A DNA stretch of 64,000 nucleotides from Mesobacillus maritimus (GCF_023715205.1 NZ_JAMBNR010000012.1:1-64000); one strand, 5' to 3'. Shown: positions 1 through 9,930, counted from the first letter of the stretch. Numbers and translations are program-made. The notes: generated by a model not told the origin, from the letters alone.

Positions 1-582
<582 letters not shown>

Positions 583-589
583 AAACCAA

Positions 590-619
590 AAAACAACCAT
601 AACTTGGTTGTTTTTTTTG
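590..619 (+). terminator. rRNA operon terminator
   Basis: AAACAACCA and TGGTTGTTTTTTTT form a stem-loop followed by a T run directly after the 5S gene, a standard Rho-independent terminator. Confidence 0.85.
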
Positions 620-780
620 TATATTACTTTCTCTTCCTCACAGGAAAAATTTTAAAAGTTAATAAACCCTTATGAGCCAAATGTCATTTATTCTAATGTC
701 ATGTTAAGATGAAACCATGAAGACAAGATTGCTACTTTCCATAAGGTAGTTTAACTGATTTAGAAAGGAAGAGGAATAAA

Positions 781-1122
781 ATGTCGAATTTACCTAATTG
801 TCCTAAATGTAATTCGGAATACGTATATGAGGATGGTAACTTATTGGTCTGTCCAGAGTGTGCTCATGAGTGGACGTTAACGGAAGCAGAGCAAGGTGAA
901 GAACAAAAAGTATTCAAGGATGCGAATGGCAATGTTTTAAGTGATGGGGATACAGTTACGGTTATCAAAGACTTAAAGGTGAAAGGTAGTTCATCTGTGT
1001 TAAAAATCGGTACCAAGGTCAAAAATATCCGTTTAGTAGAGGACGGAGATCATGATATCGACTGTAAAATTGATGGTTTTGGAGCGATGGAATTGAAATC
1101 TGAATTTGTTAAAAAGGTTTAA
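781..1122 (+). CDS. PhnA/YjdM-family zinc-ribbon protein
   Basis: This 113-residue cytoplasmic protein has an N-terminal zinc ribbon with CPKC (C7, C10) and CPEC (C24, C27), followed by a PhnA domain at about residues 45-113 containing the family pattern KDANGN-x-L-x-DGD. The length matches the PhnA/YjdM family. Despite the name, members are not shown to cleave phosphonoacetate in general, so the cellular role remains open. The ATG start has a good ribosome site (AGGAAGAGG) about 5 nt upstream. The gene is monocistronic: an rRNA terminator lies before it and its own terminator follows. Family assignment is firm, function is not. Confidence 0.88.
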   Translation: MSNLPNCPKCNSEYVYEDGNLLVCPECAHEWTLTEAEQGEEQKVFKDANGNVLSDGDTVTVIKDLKVKGSSSVLKIGTKVKNIRLVEDGDHDIDCKIDGFGAMELKSEFVKKV

Positions 1123-1154
1123 CTGAGTGTTACATAAGTTTTTCTAATTGAAAG

Positions 1155-1197
1155 AAGCAAGAGGGAAGAGCATTGCTCTGTTGTCTCTCTTGCTTTT
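1155..1197 (+). terminator. terminator after the PhnA-like gene
   Basis: AAGCAAGAGGGA and its near complement TCTCTCTTGCTT enclose a second small stem (AGAGCATTGCTCT) and are followed by TTTATTT. This is a long Rho-independent terminator. Confidence 0.75.
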
Positions 1198-1293
1198 ATT
1201 TATATTAGTTTAATGGTAAACCCAGAGTAATAAGAATGAAAGATACAACCTTTTCTAAAGCGCTTCCAATAATAAATAGCCCATCTACATACT

Positions 1294-1543
1294 TTAATGG
1301 GTACGGTTTGTATCATTATTAGTAGCTATCATCATGTCGGTACCCATAAGCTTGCCTGCATTGACAAATACAGTACGTGTACATTGACTTATTATTTTGG
1401 TATTTTTGATAGCAGTTTGTGAGACATCGTTGATAAAGATGATGTTGGGAAGATGGCAACTGATTGCTTGAATTTTCCCCACCTTGACGAAAATAAGCTA
1501 GATTCCCTGCGTAAAAACCAGAACGATTAGGAAATAACACCAT
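1294..1543 (-). pseudogene. small gene of unknown function broken by a +1 frameshift
   Basis: On the minus strand an ATG at 1543 has an excellent ribosome site (AAAGGAGTG, 1548-1556). The frame reads MVLFPNRSGFYAG and onward for about 21 residues to FRQGG. A second minus-strand frame then carries on smoothly (GKIQAISCHLPN to the stop at 1294) if one G is removed from the run of four G at about 1477-1480. Joined, the product would be about 82 residues. Its middle section (residues with INDVSQTAIKNT and VFVNAGK) looks like ordinary protein, while the continuation of the first frame (Q-, Y- and C-rich) does not. I do not recognise the family. A sequencing error in the G run is an equally good explanation. 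A palindrome overlaps its likely promoter (see 1580-1602). Confidence 0.5.
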
Positions 1544-1570
1544 TTTATTGCACTCCTTTAGTCATTCCAC

Positions 1571-1602
1571 ATTATAATCATCCCTCAAAGGGTTTGAGGG
1601 AT
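1571..1602 (-). promoter_or_regulatory. promoter -10 with a perfect 23-bp palindrome
   Basis: Minus-strand TATAAT (1571-1576) lies 28 nt from the ATG at 1543. Immediately upstream, 1580-1602 is a perfect inverted repeat with 10-bp arms (ATCCCTCAAA / TTTGAGGGAT) around GGG. The position between -10 and -35 suits an operator. It could instead be an RNA hairpin read from the plus strand. Confidence 0.45.
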
Positions 1603-1915
1603 TAGGATTACCTTGTTGTTAGTGTTCTTCTATCTTGTTAAGTGTTTGAACATCCTCAAGAAGTACTTTTTTCGAAAGTAAGAATCTATCATATTTTGCA
1701 TTCAAAATGAGAAGAAGCTTATACCATATCCTATTCCTCTTTATACTTAAGTGAACTTGTCAATCTCAAAAATAGGCAATGAAATAAAAACGAAAACTAG
1801 ATTCTTAAAAGAACTACTTCATTGCTTGGATGCATGATTCAACCTTTTTGTCGCATGAAAAGTAGTGGTGCATAGCCTATAAGAAAGTTGAAACTTTTCA
1901 AAGGATGTGATGTAG
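1603..1915. other. intergenic region upstream of the SIMPL gene
   Basis: About 310 AT-rich bases without a credible gene. The only signal noted is CATAGCCTA at 1871-1879, a match to the CATAnnnTA -10 pattern of sigma-E/sigma-K promoters, placed 37 nt before the SIMPL start codon. No clear -35 was assigned. Confidence 0.4.
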
Positions 1916-2638
1916 ATGCAACCACCTCGAATATACAACAGTTATTCAAACATGTATGCGCAATATCCGAATCGAAATAATAATCGAATGCGGGATCAGA
2001 TGAAAGGGGAACACACAATAAAGGTTAGGGGAAATGGGGAAGTAGAGGTCCGTCCCAATCAAGCTGTTTTATCGTTAGGAATTAAAACCGAAGATAAAGA
2101 AGTACAAGCAGCACAACAACAAAATGCCACCTTGGCTAATCAATTTATTATGTCCATAACCAATTTAGGCGTTGATACAAAGGACATTGAAACCGTATCT
2201 TATACGATTGAGCCACGGTATGATTATATAGAGGGGGAACAAATTTTACGCGGATATGTGGTCACACACCTGTTCAGGGTCATTGTAAAGGATGTAACGA
2301 AAGTTGGGGAGGTCATTGATGTTTCCACAAAAAATGGAGTCAATGTCGTGAATAACATCTCATTTGAGGTTTCTGATGTATCCCCTTATTATGGAGAAGC
2401 ATTGCAAAGAGCAACATTAAATGCAAAACAGCATGCAGAGCAGATTGCAAAAGCTATAGGAGTTTCATTGAATCTTATACCCGTTTGGGTTGTTGAAGGT
2501 GAAATTCAGTCGGAACGGCCATTCTATCCTATGCCCATGATGGCCTCATCCAGTGTACCTACATCTCCCCCTATTCAGGAAGGAAAGGTGAAGGTAAAGG
2601 CAACTGTCCAGGCACTTTATCAGTTTACAAGTTTTTGA
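1916..2638 (+). CDS. SIMPL domain (DUF541) protein
   Basis: The 240-residue product has a SIMPL/DUF541 domain from about residue 33 to the end. Family hallmarks are the opening strand IKVRGNGEVEVRPNQAVLSLG, shown here only by its key residues G-x-G-x-x-x-x-x-P-D/N-x-A, and the segment with LNAKQHAEQIAKAIG near residue 180. Most homologues are exported, but this one has no signal peptide. It starts with about 30 residues rich in N, Y, Q, R and M. The ATG is preceded by AAAGGATG at a spacing of about 11 nt. A sigma-E/K-like -10 site lies upstream, which could mean expression in sporulation; that is inference. Family role is poorly defined. A terminator follows at 2700. Confidence 0.85.
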   Translation: MQPPRIYNSYSNMYAQYPNRNNNRMRDQMKGEHTIKVRGNGEVEVRPNQAVLSLGIKTEDKEVQAAQQQNATLANQFIMSITNLGVDTKDIETVSYTIEPRYDYIEGEQILRGYVVTHLFRVIVKDVTKVGEVIDVSTKNGVNVVNNISFEVSDVSPYYGEALQRATLNAKQHAEQIAKAIGVSLNLIPVWVVEGEIQSERPFYPMPMMASSSVPTSPPIQEGKVKVKATVQALYQFTSF

Positions 2639-2697
2639 GATTTATCAACCAATCACAATTAAAGCTCCTTTTTACTCTTGATTCATCCTGCAACCTG

Positions 2698-2728
2698 GTG
2701 ACCTTCATCAATATGAAGGTCTTTTTTG
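2698..2728 (+). terminator. terminator after the SIMPL gene
   Basis: GACCTTCAT and ATGAAGGTC form a 9-bp stem followed by TTTTTT. Confidence 0.8.
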
Positions 2729-2756
2729 GGAAGAGGAAGTAATGGTTGATTTTTTT

Positions 2757-2962
2757 ATAAGGCCCTTTTCTCAACTTTTTTGCTTTTTAAGATAAAAATA
2801 CAAATGATTGAGCTATGTTAAACTGAAAAATTGCCTTCATTTATATGAAAAAAGCTTGCAAACACATTTTGCAACGTACAAAATGTCTATATCTACGTTA
2901 AAATCGGCTTTAGGATTTTAACAACAATCTTTGCGAAAAGAGCCTTACGAAAAACAGCCTTT
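2757..2962 (-). repeat. MITE-like repeat, copy A
   Basis: This copy starts with AAGGCCCTTTTCTCAAC and ends with GAAAAAGAGCC-like and GAAAAACAGCCTT ends. It contains the conserved internal hairpin GTTAAAATC/GATTTTAAC (2897-2921) and TTTGC/GCTTGCAAAC segments shared with copies B, C, D and F. Relative to B, D and F it is inverted. It carries an extra 17-bp end duplication (a second GCCTT end). It fills the gap between the SIMPL gene and the next small membrane gene. Confidence 0.75.
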
Positions 2963-3024
2963 TATCAATATCTTTAGGATAGAGGCTAGGTTAGGATGAA
3001 TTTAACTAAGTAAAAGGGGCGTTG

Positions 3025-3342
3025 ATGTTGATTCTTGGTATTTTATTGTTACTTCTACCATTCTTACTATCTATTTTTCTACAAATAAAAGCGACCAAAA
3101 GCCAGAATAAGGTTCTTTTAAAATCGTTTGGGAACTTTCTGTTGCTGACTGTCATTCAGATTCTCCTGTTAATAGCATTTGTTTTTCTGAATATCGAAAT
3201 GAATCCTCGTAGCGGTGAGGCTAGTGGCTGGTTATTTGTCATGTATGTGCTGTTTTCTCCGGTTATCCTCATTGGAAACCTTGCGATAATTATGATTACT
3301 CATTTTGTTCAAAAAAAGAAACAGAACTCTTTAAGCAAATAA
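3025..3342 (+). CDS. small membrane protein of unknown function
   Basis: This 105-residue hydrophobic protein has three predicted membrane segments (about residues 2-21, 34-57 and 70-94) and a basic C-terminus ending in KKKQNSLSK. I do not recognise a family. The ATG at 3025 is chosen because AAAGGGG lies 5-6 nt upstream; a TTG at 3022 is also in frame but closer to the ribosome site. The gene stands alone between repeat copy A and its own terminator. A membrane location is clear from composition; no function can be given. Confidence 0.6.
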   Translation: MLILGILLLLLPFLLSIFLQIKATKSQNKVLLKSFGNFLLLTVIQILLLIAFVFLNIEMNPRSGEASGWLFVMYVLFSPVILIGNLAIIMITHFVQKKKQNSLSK

Positions 3343-3349
3343 TGAACTA

Positions 3350-3380
3350 AAAAGTACAGGAAATTCCCTGTACTTTTATT
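3350..3380 (+). terminator. terminator
   Basis: AAAGTACAGG and CCTGTACTTTTATT form a 10-bp stem with loop AAATT and a T-rich tail. Confidence 0.85.
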
Positions 3381-3498
3381 AATGTTAAAGAAATTAATTG
3401 CGTTCTGTAAATCTTTGTACCTAAACCAAATGGCTCATGAGTTATCTGAAAATTTAGATTAAAATGAAAGGGCTTCCATAACGGTTGAATGAAGGAGA

Positions 3499-5043
3499 GT
3501 GGTTTTTCTGAAGCTTAAAATGTTGATGTTAAGTTTGTCGTCCTCATTGCTAATTGGCTTTGCCACGGGTGAAAACAAACAGGTTTATGCGAATGAAAGC
3601 AACACAATAATTCCTAATGCGGAGAAAGTAACAGAAACGTATTTCGATGGAACAGAAAATAACTGGCTCACAACCCTTAACCCTGAGCAGTTTAGGCAAG
3701 CCACATTATACGGAAATATCGGGTTGGCACCGACCAATTGGGGGAACGAAGCTGAAGGCACTGGTTGGCATCAAATGTACCAGCCCGCAGCAATTAAAGG
3801 GACCCAAGTAAATGGGGCTTTTGAAGATGCCCAGTTTGTCATTCGTGTGCCGGAAAAGTGGAATGGGAAACTTGTTGTTTCCGGGATTCCAGCCACTAGA
3901 AATGAAACTTCAACGGATTTGTTATTTAGTGATTATGTGCTAGAAAAAGGCTATGCATTTGCCGCCATTGATAAGGGGACTCAAGGAGAAGCAAGTGACA
4001 CGGATCCATTTGCCAAAGCCAAAAATGCCTTAGCTAGTGAGGATGATAGCGTCGCTGAGTGGAACATGCGCTTCCGTCAGATCACGAAGGCGGCTCAACA
4101 ATACTTAGTAGAAAACTATACAGACCAATTGATTTCATCTTCGGACTCTTCTAATACAGCAAGTGATTTAGTCAGGAAAGACCACCCAGTTCCTACATAT
4201 GCGATGGGAATTTCAAATGGTGGATATGTGGTCCGCTATTCGCTTGAAAACGATGATCCTAAACAAACCGGTGAACCACGCTTGTTTGACGGTGGAGTGG
4301 ACTGGGAAGGCGTGCTTTGGACAGAGAAACAGCCGAATTTAATCAGTTCCTTAACGACGATTGTCAACAATGCTGAGGAAGCATTGTATGGCAACGGGAA
4401 AGAGCAAAAAAAGGCGTTGAAAGAAATGTACAAAGCGGGGTTGCCAAAAGGTTCAGAAAAATTATGGGCTTACCATGACCAAGTATATTGGTTTATTTCC
4501 CTGAATATTTATCGTGATCATTTTGATCCGGATGCACCTGGACGAATTGAGTGGCCAAACTATTTGAACTTCAACGAAACTGGAGTTCGTGATCGTTCAT
4601 TTGATTTTATTTTTGAAAAATACAACTACGTAACGCGACCAAAAGCAGTGAAAGAAAACATCAAAGCGATTTCTAATACAGGGGATATTGATGTCCCTCT
4701 CGTAAGTTTTACAGGTTCATTGGATGCGTTGATATTTCCAGAAATCCATGCGGAAGGATATCAGAAACTGGTGAAAAAAGCAGGGAAAGAACATTTACAC
4801 CGACTTTATACGATTGAAAATGGGAACCATGTAGACAGTTTGGTTTGGAATAACGGGTCCGATCCTGATAAGCAGCTTCAACCGCTCTTGCCATATGCGC
4901 ATCAAGCTTTTGATTTAATGGTTGACTGGGTAGAAAACAAGAATGCTCCACCAGAAAGTCAGGAGATTGGCACGCCCAAAGATCCAACTAAAGTGATTGA
5001 CATTAAAACAGGAACGGAAAGGGATCCTCGTAAAGAAGCTTAA
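3499..5043 (+). CDS. secreted alpha/beta-hydrolase, tannase/oligomer-hydrolase type
   Basis: A long (about 510 residues) extracellular hydrolase. An N-terminal hydrophobic stretch ([16 protein letters not shown]) is a probable signal peptide. The nucleophile elbow is GISNGG near residue 241, followed late in the chain by GSLDAL and GNHVDS, which fit the acid and histidine of a Ser-Asp-His triad. The overall layout resembles tannase/feruloyl esterase and 3-hydroxybutyrate oligomer hydrolase families, but the exact substrate cannot be read from the sequence. The start is unresolved: the ribosome site AAGGAG (3492-3497) is only 1 nt from the GTG at 3499, whereas an in-frame CTG at 3508 is ideally spaced and an ATG follows at 3520. 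It is monocistronic with a terminator directly after it. Confidence 0.75.
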   Translation: MVFLKLKMLMLSLSSSLLIGFATGENKQVYANESNTIIPNAEKVTETYFDGTENNWLTTLNPEQFRQATLYGNIGLAPTNWGNEAEGTGWHQMYQPAAIKGTQVNGAFEDAQFVIRVPEKWNGKLVVSGIPATRNETSTDLLFSDYVLEKGYAFAAIDKGTQGEASDTDPFAKAKNALASEDDSVAEWNMRFRQITKAAQQYLVENYTDQLISSSDSSNTASDLVRKDHPVPTYAMGISNGGYVVRYSLENDDPKQTGEPRLFDGGVDWEGVLWTEKQPNLISSLTTIVNNAEEALYGNGKEQKKALKEMYKAGLPKGSEKLWAYHDQVYWFISLNIYRDHFDPDAPGRIEWPNYLNFNETGVRDRSFDFIFEKYNYVTRPKAVKENIKAISNTGDIDVPLVSFTGSLDALIFPEIHAEGYQKLVKKAGKEHLHRLYTIENGNHVDSLVWNNGSDPDKQLQPLLPYAHQAFDLMVDWVENKNAPPESQEIGTPKDPTKVIDIKTGTERDPRKEA

Positions 5044-5054
5044 ATTCAATAAGT

Positions 5055-5084
5055 AAACCTCCGACTCGTTTCGGAGGTTTTTTC
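5055..5084 (+). terminator. terminator
   Basis: AACCTCCGA and TCGGAGGTTTTTT form a GC-rich stem followed by T6. Confidence 0.9.
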
Positions 5085-5176
5085 TATTTAGAAAAAAGTT
5101 TGTGATTAATGAAAAAATTTATAATGAATATTTTTACTTTTTGTAATAAAATAAAATCTCGCGAGGAGGAAAGAGA

Positions 5177-6916
5177 ATGAATTTATTTAATACGACATGG
5201 GAGCATTTTAAACCTTATTGGAGGAAGTTGTTGCTTGCTTTGTTTTTTTCGTTAGTGGGCGGAGCGTTTACCATTTTGCCTCCGATTCTGGCCGGGAAAC
5301 TGGTCGATGATGTCATTGTAACAGGGGAGATGTCTTTCTTACTTTGGATTGTCGGCGGAGTCCTTGTGGCTTTTTTAGGCAAGTCCTTATTTGAAACGAT
5401 GCAAGAATTTGTTCAAGTAAAAATCGGTTTAGATGTGATTACCGATATGCAAATTCGGGCTTTTAAAAGATTGCATCATACGCCGATGTCGTTTTTTAGC
5501 ACGACACCGAGAGGAGATATGTTGTATCGGTTAACACATGATGTAGAGTCGATTCAAAACCTAAACAATACCGTCGTGCCAAGAATTTTACAACAAGTCA
5601 TCAGTGCGGTCGCCGCTTTCTCGGCGGTGTTTGTTTTATATTGGCCTGCAGCGATTGTGATGTTTGTGGTGTTTGCGATATATATTTTCCCGTCATTTAA
5701 ATTAGGTAAAACAATGCGGACAATGAGTGCCGTCCAAAGAGAAATGAGCTCTGATATGTACCATCATTTGCAGGAGAGCATCGAAAGTGTTCGTCTTGTA
5801 CGGACCTTTCAAATACAAGATCAAGAATTCGAGACACAACAAAAGAAATTGGTGAACTGGAAGAATTATTCAATCCGAGCTGCGTTAATCGGAAAAGTCA
5901 ATTGGCGCCTTGGAAACATGTTTAATATCGCGACTCCAGGTGTAGTGATGCTTATTGGTGGTTTTTCGATTTGGCAAGGAAATATTACGGTTGGGACGCT
6001 TGTGGCATGTTTAAGTTATATACCAATCATGTTTTTGCCTGTTCGTTCATTAGCTGAGAATGCATTGACGATCCAACAGGCAATCCCTGCCTTGCAACGA
6101 ATCTATGAATATTTTGATTTACCAGAAGAACATGAGGAGAATCTACCGAAGTTTGGGGAAGTAAAAGGGAAAATCGAGTTAGATCATATTTGCTTTACTT
6201 ATCCTGCTAGCGATAAAACCATTTTAAAAGGCGTGTCCCTATCGATGGAGCCAGGGAATCATATCGGGATCGTTGGAACAAGTGGTGGCGGAAAAAGTAC
6301 GTTAATTCAAATTTTGCTAGGATTGTATGAGCCGGAACAAGGAACTGTTCATATAGATGGAAAAAATCTGTTTGATTATAATCGTAATAGCTTTCGCCAA
6401 CAGGTCGGGGTTGTCTCGCAGGAAACGTTTCTATTGAATAGTACATTGCGTCAAAATCTTTTATATGGAAAAAGTGATGCGACTCAAGAAGAATTAGAGC
6501 AGGCGGTTGAAGCGGCAGGGTTAAAAGACTTGATTGATTCTTTAGAAGATAAATATGAAACAGTGGTTGGCGAACGAGGGCTAAAGCTTTCTGGTGGACA
6601 GCGTCAACGGGTTGCGCTTGCGCGGGCAATTTTGCGGCAACCACCGGTTTTGATTTTTGATGAAGCCACATCGTCTTTGGATGGTGAAACAGAAGAAAAA
6701 GTTCAGGAAGCATTAGAACAATTGATTCCTGGTCGAACGACCATTACGATTGCGCACAGACTAGTGACCGTGCGGAATGCAGATAAAATCTTGCTTTTAG
6801 ACCAAGGCGTTGTCGCTGAACAAGGGACTCATGATGAATTACTTGCACAAAAAGGCCAATATTATCAGCTTTATCATGCACAATATCATGAGTTGGAAAA
6901 GGAGATGATTGGATGA
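5177..6916 (+). CDS. ABC exporter half-transporter, subunit 1
   Basis: The 579-residue protein combines an N-terminal six-helix type I exporter membrane domain (about 1-310) with a C-terminal nucleotide-binding domain. Walker A is GTSGGGKST (about 373-381), the signature is LSGGQRQRVALARA (about 477-490) and Walker B is VLIFDEATSSLD (about 498-509), followed by the IAHR histidine switch. All catalytic residues are consensus. The ATG follows GAGGAGGAAAG. It overlaps the next ABC gene by ATGA, so the two are translationally coupled and very likely form a heterodimeric exporter of the YheI/YheH or LmrCD kind. The cargo (drug, lipid or peptide) cannot be deduced. Confidence 0.9.
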   Translation: MNLFNTTWEHFKPYWRKLLLALFFSLVGGAFTILPPILAGKLVDDVIVTGEMSFLLWIVGGVLVAFLGKSLFETMQEFVQVKIGLDVITDMQIRAFKRLHHTPMSFFSTTPRGDMLYRLTHDVESIQNLNNTVVPRILQQVISAVAAFSAVFVLYWPAAIVMFVVFAIYIFPSFKLGKTMRTMSAVQREMSSDMYHHLQESIESVRLVRTFQIQDQEFETQQKKLVNWKNYSIRAALIGKVNWRLGNMFNIATPGVVMLIGGFSIWQGNITVGTLVACLSYIPIMFLPVRSLAENALTIQQAIPALQRIYEYFDLPEEHEENLPKFGEVKGKIELDHICFTYPASDKTILKGVSLSMEPGNHIGIVGTSGGGKSTLIQILLGLYEPEQGTVHIDGKNLFDYNRNSFRQQVGVVSQETFLLNSTLRQNLLYGKSDATQEELEQAVEAAGLKDLIDSLEDKYETVVGERGLKLSGGQRQRVALARAILRQPPVLIFDEATSSLDGETEEKVQEALEQLIPGRTTITIAHRLVTVRNADKILLLDQGVVAEQGTHDELLAQKGQYYQLYHAQYHELEKEMIG

Positions 6917-8703
6917 AGTCAAATGTAGTCTCCCAACCACCCAAAAACCGCGATGGGCGGAGGGTACTGAATTTCTTAAAACCTTATAAAAAATGGGTAA
7001 TTGCCGACTCGGTTGTGATTGCAATCAGTCAAGTGTTTTCGGCTTTGATTCCGACCCTTGCACTGAGTTGGCTGATAGATAGTATTATTCCAAACGAAAA
7101 CGCCAAATGGCTATGGGGGTTAATGTGGCTATTAATTCTCTCCGGAATTTTAGATTTGGTGATGATGGTAATTGATGAGTACTTTTGTCATCAAACCGCA
7201 AAGACGGTAACCAACTGGCAGAAGCTGAGGTTGTTTCGGCATTTACAGGTGTTGCCATTCTCGTTTTATCATCACAATTCTTCAGGAGAGCTGTTAGCGC
7301 GGGTCTCTGATGATCCAGATACACTACATAACTTCCTTGCATGGGAAGGCTCAACGTTCATGGCCAGCGTTCAAGGGATGTTGATTTACAGTTTGGTTCT
7401 CTTGTGGATTCATCCGTATTTAATGATCATGAGTGTTGTTTTGGGGATCCTCTTTTACTGGGCTTCAAACTATGTTGGAGCAAGAACGCGAGCTGCTGCT
7501 GCAGATGCGCGGACAGAGGCGTCACGCTATCTTGAGAGATTACGCGAATCAGTTACGGGCATCCATTTATCAAGGGTCATGGGCGTTTCTGATCAAGAGG
7601 TAGAGAGTGTCGTTCGCATACGGAACTCTTTTGTGAAGCACTCGATTAAAGAATTAAGAGCAAGAATGCAATCAGTCGTTGTCATTGCAAGCTACAATGG
7701 GTTTGCACTAGCTATTGTTTATTTTATTAGCACATTATTAATCTGGAATGATAGTTTGACGAGCGGACAAATGCTAACAGCTGGTGGGTTGGTGACGATT
7801 GCCGCAAATGAAATGCAAAAGTTGTTGCGCAACTGGCTTTCTGTCCGAAGAACAGGACCAGCCTTGGATCGCTCAGAAATCTTGCTTTCGAATCAACCAT
7901 CCGATGCTGAGACCCAACCAGGAATTGTTGGCGAACGTGCCAAGGGTGAGGTTCGATTGAGAGATGTGACCTTTGCTTACCCTGGGAAACACGAAACCGT
8001 ACTATCGGGTGTCTCGTTTACGATTCAGGCAGGGGAAAAAGTAGCCTTGGTTGGACCAAGTGGTTCAGGAAAATCGACCATTGTTGATTTGCTTTTTAAA
8101 CTTTATGATCCCAAGGATGGAGTAATGGAAATTGATGGTCGAAATATTATGGAGTGGGACACTTCTTGGCTTCGGTCGCAAATGGCGATTGTGACCCAAG
8201 ATGTTCAGTTGCGAAGTGGGACGCTAGCGGAGAATTTAAGAATAGGAAAATCAAATGCGACCGGTGAAGAGTTACTAAAAGCATTAAGAGATAGCGGGCT
8301 CGATGACTTGATTTATACTCTTCCAAATGGGTTAGATACAAAAGTAGGCGAACGCGGTAGTCTGCTTTCAGGGGGACAAAAGCAGCGACTTTCTCTCGCA
8401 AGGGCGATTTTAAAAAATGCGCCAATCCTTGTTCTGGATGAAGCAAGTTCAGCACTTGATCCTATTACAGAAACGAAAATCAATGAAGCGGTCTTGAAAA
8501 CAGGTAAGAAACAAACGATCATAATCGTTTCACATCGCCTCTCGACCGTCCTTTCCGCCGATAAAATCATAGTCCTTGAAAACGGTAAAATTGTTGAACA
8601 GGGAAGTCATAAGGAATTGCTCCAAAATAGTTCTGGTGTCTATTCTCGATTATTTGGGAGAGAAGCGGACATCGGGGGAAAAACAATTCAACCAATTGGT
8701 TGA
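6913..8703 (+). CDS. ABC exporter half-transporter, subunit 2
   Basis: This 596-residue partner of the preceding gene has an extended hydrophilic N-terminus (PPKNRDGRR), a six-helix domain to about residue 320 and a nucleotide-binding domain with Walker A GPSGSGKST, signature LLSGGQKQR and Walker B ILVLDEASSALD, then SHRLST. Both subunits keep the catalytic glutamate, unlike many heterodimeric exporters in which one site is degenerate. It closely resembles BmrA-type exporters, so independent homodimers cannot be excluded. The start overlaps the upstream stop by four bases. A strong terminator ends the operon. Confidence 0.9.
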   Translation: MKSNVVSQPPKNRDGRRVLNFLKPYKKWVIADSVVIAISQVFSALIPTLALSWLIDSIIPNENAKWLWGLMWLLILSGILDLVMMVIDEYFCHQTAKTVTNWQKLRLFRHLQVLPFSFYHHNSSGELLARVSDDPDTLHNFLAWEGSTFMASVQGMLIYSLVLLWIHPYLMIMSVVLGILFYWASNYVGARTRAAAADARTEASRYLERLRESVTGIHLSRVMGVSDQEVESVVRIRNSFVKHSIKELRARMQSVVVIASYNGFALAIVYFISTLLIWNDSLTSGQMLTAGGLVTIAANEMQKLLRNWLSVRRTGPALDRSEILLSNQPSDAETQPGIVGERAKGEVRLRDVTFAYPGKHETVLSGVSFTIQAGEKVALVGPSGSGKSTIVDLLFKLYDPKDGVMEIDGRNIMEWDTSWLRSQMAIVTQDVQLRSGTLAENLRIGKSNATGEELLKALRDSGLDDLIYTLPNGLDTKVGERGSLLSGGQKQRLSLARAILKNAPILVLDEASSALDPITETKINEAVLKTGKKQTIIIVSHRLSTVLSADKIIVLENGKIVEQGSHKELLQNSSGVYSRLFGREADIGGKTIQPIG

Positions 8704-8728
8704 GAATCAAAGACCATACGATTTAAGA

Positions 8729-8764
8729 TGAAAAAGCTTGGGCAATGCTCAAGCTTTTTGTTTG
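8729..8764 (+). terminator. terminator of the ABC exporter operon
   Basis: AAAAAGCTTGGGC / GCTCAAGCTTTTTG form a stem with loop AAT and a T run. Confidence 0.85.
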
Positions 8765-9087
8765 CTTCGATAGCAGCTACGGACTACAGCATTTTTTTGA
8801 AGTATTGGTTTCATATTGTAATAAAATAAACGAATTCCTCCTTTTGACCTATAAAATTACCGAAATTCTATATTTATCCAATTTAATTCAAAGTGTATAA
8901 TTATGTTCATTGTGACTAAATAAATGGAGTCAAGAGATTCTTACTGAACGAGGTATAAGTAGGCTTACTATATAGTCATTCTTTATTTATACATAATTAT
9001 TTCGTCACTTAATTTTACCTCGAATTTTATTCTTAAATCCTACATATCTATATCTAGGATTTGTGCTCCTTTAAAGGAGGGAGAAGA
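8765..9087. other. AT-rich intergenic region before the five-gene operon
   Basis: About 320 bases with no credible gene. It is strongly AT-rich and must hold the promoter of the operon that starts at 9088. No single -35/-10 pair stands out enough to be called. Confidence 0.4.
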
Positions 9088-9522
9088 ATGTCTAAAAGAA
9101 ATAACAAGAAAAGAAAAAAGCGGAGGGGGCCAAGTTTAACGGAGGAACAGGAACAGGCATTAATCAAAGAAAAACGGAAGGCGAAATGGCTAGAGTGGTT
9201 AATCGCAATTATCATTCTTATTGTTCTAGTGATTTTGTTTTCTGTCGAAAGTATTGTCTATAGTCTGTTCACTTATTTTGATGGGGATCTTCAATTGTTA
9301 GCCAATCTCTACATTACAATTGATTTGCTTTTTGCCATCATCAAGGTTTTGATTGCTTGTGGCCTGATTTGGCTTGGGTATTATTTGGCCAATTGGCTGC
9401 GGAAAAGCAAGGAACGATCGATTTTTATCGTTTTAATTATTCTATTTTTCTTCGGAATAGGAATGATGTTCTTTTTGGCTAGTATCTTAGAGACATTTGC
9501 TTATTTGAGGCTTATATTCTGA
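9088..9522 (+). CDS. membrane protein of unknown function, first gene of the ATP-grasp operon
   Basis: The 144-residue protein starts with a very basic segment (MSKRNNKKRKKRRG), a short charged stretch, then three membrane helices at about residues 36-56, 69-98 and 111-136. The ATG at 9088 is chosen because AAAGGAGGG lies just upstream; a GTG-type start further up is not supported. I do not recognise a family. The gene is the first of five closely spaced genes on the plus strand (30-nt gap to the lipoprotein) ending in a glutathionylspermidine-synthase-like ligase, so a membrane role in that system is inferred from position only. Confidence 0.65.
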   Translation: MSKRNNKKRKKRRGPSLTEEQEQALIKEKRKAKWLEWLIAIIILIVLVILFSVESIVYSLFTYFDGDLQLLANLYITIDLLFAIIKVLIACGLIWLGYYLANWLRKSKERSIFIVLIILFFFGIGMMFFLASILETFAYLRLIF

Positions 9523-9551
9523 TTTAAACTAAAGAGATTGGAGGGGATGAA

Positions 9552-9905
9552 ATGACGAAAACAAAAAAAGTCATGGCCGGAATATCATCAACAGCGATCA
9601 TGCTTGGAATGACAGGATGTGGATCTTCACAGGGTGTCTATGCGGACATACCGCCTGTTCCGGATAGTCAAGACTGTACAGAATGGGAATGGGATTTGGA
9701 CGACGGTGTCTGGGAGTGTGAAGATTCTAATTCGGGTTATTACGGACATTATTATCATGGTGGCAAATATTATTCTAGCAAACCATCACTATATAAAAGC
9801 AGTTCCTATTCTAGCTATAAAAATAGTTCTTCGTTTAAAGGGAGCAGCTCGACGAGTAAACTGAGCTCTGGATTTGGTAGTGGCTCAAGTGTTTTTGGTG
9901 GTTAA
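9552..9905 (+). CDS. small lipoprotein with a Ser/Tyr/Gly-rich tail (DUF1190/YgiB-like position)
   Basis: A 117-residue exported lipoprotein: the basic start MTKTKKV, a hydrophobic core and a lipobox LGMTGC with the acylated Cys at residue 23. Residues 33-60 are acidic and carry two cysteines (DCTEWEWDL, VWECED). The last 55 residues are a low-complexity tail of S, Y, K and G. E. coli YgiB and YjfM, which sit beside the ATP-grasp genes ygiC and yjfC, are likewise lipoproteins with low-complexity tails, so equivalence is plausible but not proven by sequence here. The ribosome site is GGAGGGGATG, directly before ATG. The next gene follows after 25 nt. Confidence 0.7.
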   Translation: MTKTKKVMAGISSTAIMLGMTGCGSSQGVYADIPPVPDSQDCTEWEWDLDDGVWECEDSNSGYYGHYYHGGKYYSSKPSLYKSSSYSSYKNSSSFKGSSSTSKLSSGFGSGSSVFGG

Positions 9906-9930
9906 TACATACGAAAAGAGGGGTTAGAAC

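Noticed and set aside
6207-6713. 168-codon minus-strand frame
   Set aside because: It lies entirely antisense to the nucleotide-binding domain of the first ABC exporter gene and has no ribosome site.
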